DNA from: Epiperipatus broadwayi
Taxonomy: Eukaryota; Onychophora; Udeonychophora; Euonychophora; Peripatidae
Length of the DNA: 64,000 bases
NCBI GenBank assembly: GCA_028023455.1
Contig: JAQFVV010006825.1
Location: 188,001-252,000 of the forward strand
Direction of reading: 5' to 3'
The notes below the pieces were generated by a model. That model saw only the letters and a program-made list of their open reading frames with translations, did no database searches and was not told where the DNA came from. Within the stretch, counting starts at the first letter, position 1, and each line of letters opens with the position of its first letter. Both the position numbers and the translations under genes were made by a program. Shown here piece after piece: positions 58,355-64,000 of the stretch.

Positions 58355-60297
58355 ACACATTCTAATGAATTTAAATTAGAACTTACAAATCAGTTTCAAG
58401 CATTAGTAGATTTTGAACATGATTCAGATTTGAATGAAATTAATATGAAAATAACTGATACACTTTTAAAAACTACAACAAAGATAGCTGGTAGAAAAAA
58501 GCAGCAATTGACCAATAACATTTCTACTGAGACTAGAGAATTTATGAAGAAAAAAAAAATATGAAGATATACAAAAATGATGCATTAAAAAGAATTGAAT
58601 ATCTCGAATTTTGTAAAATGGTGCGGAAAAGAGTTGAAAATGATATAAGAAAGTATAACTGTGAACTAGCAAGAAAAGCTGTAGAAGAAAATAAAAGTCT
58701 TAAGAATGTAACATTTTGGTATTGATAGGAAATTTATATCTGCAATAAGAAAAAAAGATGGAATTATTACTAAAAAGAGAGATGACATCATGAAATTGGT
58801 AGAAAATTTTAATCAAGAATTATATAGTAATAAAGAACAAACATCTCCTATATCTATTACATCTTGCAAATTACCCAGAATTTTAAATAAAGAAGTGAGA
58901 AATGCAATTAAATGTATGAAGAAAAGAAAAGCTCCAGGTAATGATGGAATTATAATCGATATATTAAAAGAAGCAGGTGAAGAAACAAAATTTTTTTTAG
59001 CAAAGTTATATACCAAATATCTAAATTATAAAGATATACTGGATGATTGAAAGAGTACAGCAATAATATTAATATTTAAAAAAGGTGATAAAGAAGATAT
59101 TAGAAATTACAGACCTATCAGCCTTTTATCAGTTTTATATAAAATTTTTACCAAGATAATTACAACTCGTCTACAGAGAACATTGGATTTCCACCAACCA
59201 ACAGAACAAGCTAGATTTAAAAGTGGTTTTAGTACAGTAGATCATATTCAGGTACTGAGAGAAGTTATAAAAAGGACAAGTGAATATGAGTTGTCATTAT
59301 GTTTTGGATTTGTAGATTATGAAAAGGCATTTGATTCTATAAACATTTCTTCAGTGATTAAAGCATCGGATATTGTCATATTTTAAAGAATATTTATAAA
59401 AATGCAACAGCAACAATTAGATTACATAATGATACTGGGAAAGTCAACATTGAGAAAGGTGTAAGACAAGGTGACTCCATATCTCCAAAACTTTTTACAG
59501 CAGTGCTGCAAGAAGTATTTTGTGGATTAAAATGAGAAACTAAAGGAGTGAAAGTAAATGGAGATTATTTAAGTCATTTAGATTTCGCAGATGATGTAGT
59601 TGTTTTTGCAAATAATGCTTCAGAGCTGCAGGAAATGTTGCAGGAGTTAGCAGATGAAAGTAGAAAAGTAGGATTAAACATAAATGTTAAAAAGACTAAA
59701 GTAATGTTTAATCGATTTGCTCAAAATATCAAAATAAAGATTGATTGTGATGAATTAGAAGAAGTTAATAGTTACAAATACCATGCTCAGATTATTAATA
59801 CAAATGGAAACATAATGGAGGAAATTAATCATAGAATTAAACTTGGTTGGAGTGCTTTTGGTAGAAATAACTTGATACTAAAAGGAAATATGCCTATGTG
59901 TTTGAAAAGGAAGGTTTTTAACAAATGTGTTTTACCAGTTCTTACTTATGGATCTGAGACTTGCACACTCAATAGAAGAGCAATACGGAGACTTCAGACC
60001 ACTCAAAGAAGTATGGAGAGGTGTATGTTGGGAGTAACAAGAAGAGATCGAAAACACAATGTATGGGTAAGAGAACAAACAGGTGTTACTGACCTCATTG
60101 AAAAAATTAAAAGATTGAAGTGGAGTTGGGCTGGGCATATTGCTAGAAGAGATGATAATAGATGGACAATTGAAATTTTAAATTGGATTCCAAGAGATTG
60201 TAAAAGACCCAGAAAGAGACCACATGTGAGATGGATGGATGCAATAAGAAAGTGTGCAGGGATGATGTGGAGAAGAGAAGCTAAAGATCGGAGATGA
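58355..60297 (+). pseudogene. RTE linker, reverse transcriptase and C-terminal region (disrupted)
   Basis: After the stop the same frame continues (THSNEFKLELTNQFQALV), shifts at an A run near 58552 (KRVENDIRKYN, ARKAVEENKSL), then gives RT blocks: RKAPGNDGIIIDILKE (58930), GDKEDIRNYRPISLLSV (59083), DYEKAFDSINISS (59318, palm motif A), GVRQGDSISPKLF (59459, motif B) and LDFADDVVVFA (59578, catalytic box). The 59548-60297 frame (249 codons) is open through GSETCTLNRRAIRRLQ, AGHIARRDDNRWT and RPHVRWMDAIRKC, the conserved tail of RTE ORFs, with a stop just before WIKLGETFILQW. The catalytic aspartates survive, but frame breaks prevent a single product. Confidence 0.75.
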
Positions 60298-60362
60298 TGG
60301 ATTAAACTTGGAGAGACCTTCATCCTGCAATGGATTGATAATGGTTGATAATGATGATGATG

Positions 60363-62444
60363 ACATATCGAAATTGTATATATCTGTTATAAATAAACAA
60401 ATAAAATAGAATAAGTTAAAACAATAAGAATATAAAATTTAATTTTCATTGTTATTTGTAAAACACAAATACATATATTTATATATTTATTATGCATTAT
60501 AAATATGCATTTTTATATTGTTATTGTCAATTTCATTTTGTTTTTTATACAATTCTTTTTAATTAAATATTAAATAATAACAATATTTTATTTATACCTT
60601 ATTTTTAATAATAAAATAAACAGAACAAATTGAAGCTGTAAATATCCAAAACTATATTGAAGTTTTTTTTGTTAAATCTTTATGAATATTTTATACAACA
60701 CTGCTTACTTTTGATCATTTATGTACTATGAATCTATAATTACTTATCTTTTAATAGTCAATTTTTTTTATTTAATCACAATTCTTTTCCTGTGATTTTT
60801 CACAAATTCAATCACTTTTATTGTATAAGTTTAATGTTATTCATTATTTTATATTTATAAATTACTGATTTTTAAAATTATTTAAATAGTATTATAACAT
60901 TGTATTACACACACACGTATACATATAATTATGGATTTACACAATAAAAATAATTTTGTCTTGTGATAGAGAGAGCATTCAAAAAATAATAATTCTTATA
61001 CTCATTCTCAGTTAAGGAAAGTAAAAAAAAAAGAGTTTGAACAATTGATAATAAAACTATTGTCCTCACGTAGTTAAATTATCCAAAAGATTATTTAATT
61101 TTGATCATATGATAAAAAAACAGACACTAGATTGACAATATAAATAAATACTGAGCTTTCTTTTTCCAAATCAAAATTAATAAAATATTTGAACATTTAT
61201 TTTTAATCAAACAAATAAACTCTTTCTTAATAAGAAAATAAAAGAAGTAAGAAAGATGATAAAGAGATAGTAGTTATGAATTCTGAAAAGGTCAGAAAAT
61301 AATAATTCAATAATTTAGTAGCTTAAACAGCATTTCTCAATTTTTCTACCTGTTAGATCTTTTGTATTTATTATATACAATTTGTCAATCCTCAATATAA
61401 AAATATACATCATTATAAAATAAAGATAATGAACTGAAAAAAAAAACAACGTAATTTAAATAATAAATTGTCCAAGCAAGAATTTTTTAAAGTATAAAAA
61501 ATACAGGACAGATTTTGATTGTGTCAGAGATTTTTAAAATATGAATTTATTGTAATTGTTTTTTTTTTTTCTTCAAAATTTTGAAACATGGCATAGAAAT
61601 TAAGTCATAATATTTTTTATTGTTTTATTTTTAATTAAAAAAATAATGATTATTATTACTTTTATTCATCTTTTATGATAATCATGTTAAAATTTTTTTA
61701 TGATTTACATAAAAATTATGATCCTCAGATTAAAACCACTAATGTAAACAATCTGTCTTTTGCTAGATAACTGGCAAAAAAAAAAGGAAATAAAATATTT
61801 ACCTAAATTATGACAAATTAATATATAAATATATGTAATTACATTTCCACACTCTGCCATTCTAAATATTAATGTGAAAAAATACTCATACCGAGTTTAA
61901 ATATAAAATTTAATAATAATTATTGTTCTGAGAATACTTTCAATGATGCTGTTAGTGGCACAATGAATTTTCCATGTGCCATATGTAAGTAACATGCAAA
62001 GCCTCACATTATCAAGTTCAACTTTTAAGTTGATGGAAAGGAATTCATTTTTGCTTGTGATCCAAGAACTCAAAAATGTTCCTCAAATACATTTTTAGAT
62101 TGCAGGCAAAAATTGATTGATTATGCCTGGTTAGCAGTTATATATCGATGCTCTGAAACTTGCATCTTATTTATATAATATACTGTTTAGATAGTAACTT
62201 TCTCTTGATAAGCTAAAGATATCTGTAAACATTCCCAATTAACAATAATAATAAAAAGTTAATCTAGAAAAATGGAATGTAATATACCAATGAATCATTA
62301 TATACAAACACTTATTTTGGTTGTCAACATAGCGCTAGATGACAGTGCTATACTATCAAAATGAAATATACCAATAAAACTATAATCAAATACTTTTAGA
62401 AACAATATTTTTTTCAACATCACATGATCACCATCTCTATACAT
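60363..62444. other. AT-rich stretch, nothing recognised
   Basis: Low complexity, no supportable ORF. CAGCATTTCTCAA at about 61329 is like a hAT end but has no partner. Confidence 0.4.
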
Positions 62445-62722
62445 TGAGCTTGGATTGAAAATATTATTGTGTTTTCAATTTCATTCTCATAGTTTTGTAG
62501 TAAAGTAGAGTTAAAAGGTGGCTGCTGGAGGGTTGCATTAGATCCTAAGATCTAGGTGCAGTGCTCTCAGATCCAAGATGGCCACAAGCCAGAAACTAGT
62601 CTGGGGATATTGGATGAGTAGGCATTAGATAGGGATTTTATGCACAAGCCTTCTGGCATCCATTGATTACTCTGTTTGGCACAGGGTGGCACTACAGTAT
62701 GGAGAGTTTTGCCTTTGTTTAA
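62445..62722 (+). repeat. Second hammerhead family, copy 3 (core deleted)
   Basis: Collinear with copy 2 (15766-16055). The ATCCAA stem I strand runs directly into GATGGCCACAAGCCAG: most of the proximal stem I strand and CTGAT are deleted. Stem II here is TGGC/GCCA, fully paired, followed by GAAA (62592-62595), ACTAGT and C, TGGGG. The ribozyme is inactive but the intact stem II supports the fold proposed for copy 2. Confidence 0.65.
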
Positions 62723-64000
62723 TATTTTTTTTCTTTATAATTGTGGATATAGTCCTGGATGATAGTGCTATATCACTTTCCCAAATTAGTTCCTATCTAC
62801 TAGCCATTTTAATAAAATGTAAGACTGTACTCCCAATTTAATCTTTATTATTGATCAAGCTTGCAATAGATAGTTATAGAATAAAATAAATGAATGGATT
62901 AGAGATCTTAATGCAAATTATTCAAGACTTAAAGAACATAGAATGGTACTTGTGTCTAAGAAATTACTAAGATTTTAGGTTGATAAATATTATCAATCTT
63001 AAACATTAGTTAATAAAAATCATTTACTAAAGAAAATAAATTTACCAGATCATTTAATGAAAGAATACTATATAAATTTAGGTCAGAGCTTCTCAACTGA
63101 CTATATGCCACAAAGACAAATAAATTTTTAAAGTTTTTTTACTGTGGACCAAATGAAGTATTGAAAAAGAAAAAATGGAAGAAATAGTAAAAAATTAAGT
63201 ATTGTAGTATTTATCAAATTTAAAAGTATAAATAAATTTCTAAGAATGATAAAAAACATAGAATAATTGATAAAATGATACAAAAACAAATTAACTAATA
63301 AAAATATTGAACTAATAATAAACAAAATCTAAAGAAAAATAAAGAATAATATTTAGAAACACAGTAATTATAAAACAAAAAAAACCAATGATTCTTTTCA
63401 GGAATTAGCTTATCAGATCTAGGAGATATATCTGTGACTACTAAATGCAAAGCTAGATTTATTAATAAACCATTTTATTTCTTTTGATTTTGTGAATGAC
63501 ATTGAAGAAACAGTCGATTCACATAAATATAAGGTCAAAAATCGCAATAACACAGTTAAGGTTTTTTCATATAATTCCAGATATTCAGTTTTAATTTTAA
63601 CTCAAATTTGAGTTATATGTGTTGAATTAAATAATAACTTTAATATACCATTGAAATTTAAGTCTATTAATTTTTCCTGGTCCAAGTCAGATAATTTTTT
63701 TGTTCAATAATGGATTTAAAAACCACATATTACCTTTAGTATGTCTTTTTCCTGTGGATAATATTGATCAAATCGACAATAAAATCCTGAAAAATGTTCA
63801 TAAACTGTATTTTTCAATTCACTGATATCTATATCAACTTCATTTATCAATTCGAAAAAAGAATAAAACATGTCATAGTTTTTTTTCTCTTTTACACATT
63901 TACATCATAGTTTTACTTTTTTCTTGAATGCCTCAATTTTATTCCATAAATGAAAAGTAGTACTAATTAATGCCTTGCAGACTTAAATTTAGGTCATTTA
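62723..64000. other. AT-rich stretch to the window end, nothing recognised
   Basis: No supportable gene or repeat. The minus-strand frame 63128-63325 is low complexity. Confidence 0.4.

Larger units (their letters stand above)
57100..60362 (+). mobile_element. Near-complete RTE/BovB-type LINE
   Basis: A GC-richer 5' region (about 57115-57540), endonuclease, linker, reverse transcriptase, C-terminal region and a 3' tail of TGATGATGA at 60350-60362, all on the plus strand. RTE elements have one ORF with apurinic-type endonuclease plus RT and short (TGA)n-like tails, as here. Lesions are few: a stop at 58352, a frameshift in an A run near 58552, stops near 58725, TGA for Trp at 59048 and 59533, and a 22-base deletion near 59368. 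Youngest RTE copy in the window. The exact 5' end is not defined. Confidence 0.8.

Noticed and set aside
63083-64000. hAT insertion starting CAGAGCTTCTCAAC with a TTTAGGTCA repeat near the window end
   Set aside because: The sequence at the right has no matching terminal inverted repeat, so the likeness is probably chance.

Overview
This is an AT-rich animal nuclear scaffold segment (about a quarter G+C by eye) with one exactly 500-base N gap (39370-39869). No complete host gene can be recognised. Recognisable content is almost all transposable elements: RTE/BovB-type LINEs, another LINE with an esterase-like ORF1, Penelope-like elements (PLEs) with GIY-YIG endonucleases, a hAT transposon related to GTF2IRD2, tRNA-derived SINE heads, a long-terminal-repeat pair, and many (TA)n and (TAA)n microsatellites. 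This mix points to an invertebrate metazoan; the species cannot be fixed from the window. There are no bacterial operons, CRISPR arrays or phage genes.

Layout. 1-6807: two near-identical ~1.9 kb direct repeats, each with a TATA box, around a non-coding interior; probably a non-autonomous LTR retroelement cut by the window edge. 6958-7452 and 34470-34933: hAT copies, the second with perfect TIRs and an 8-bp target duplication. 9.8-16 kb: an accessory zone with an inverted-repeat element, a 1.6 kb mirror-image array, a truncated RTE and a second hammerhead-bearing family. 17.3-18.2, 24.6-25.4, 37.5-38.6, 45.7-46.9 and 53.4-54.3 kb: PLE pieces, several arranged as palindromes. 22.5-23.9 kb: the only clearly GC-enriched non-repeat block, possibly a host promoter and first exon. 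27.8-29.6 kb: decayed RTE. 30.2-34.2 kb: decayed near-full-length LINE; its 3' end recurs at 36.4-37.2 and 49.4 kb. 42.7-45.6 kb: large inverted repeat. 57.1-60.4 kb: the best preserved RTE. 62.4-62.7 kb: a third copy of the second hammerhead family.

Most notable: type I hammerhead-ribozyme motifs. Four copies in 11.9-13.5 kb and one at 15.9 kb keep the CTGATGA and GAAA cores, a stem II hairpin, a palindromic or near-palindromic short stem III with a cleavable UA or UC, and (in these five) a two-part stem I. The four are arranged as two direct dimers (monomer about 450-470 nt) facing each other as a palindrome, with a 12-15 bp direct repeat outside. This resembles retrozymes, small non-coding retroelements that carry hammerheads and are thought to use PLE machinery in animals. 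PLE pieces in the same window have decayed hammerhead-like motifs in their terminal repeats, so the parasite and its presumed helper family seem to sit side by side. Many loci have head-to-head mirror architecture.
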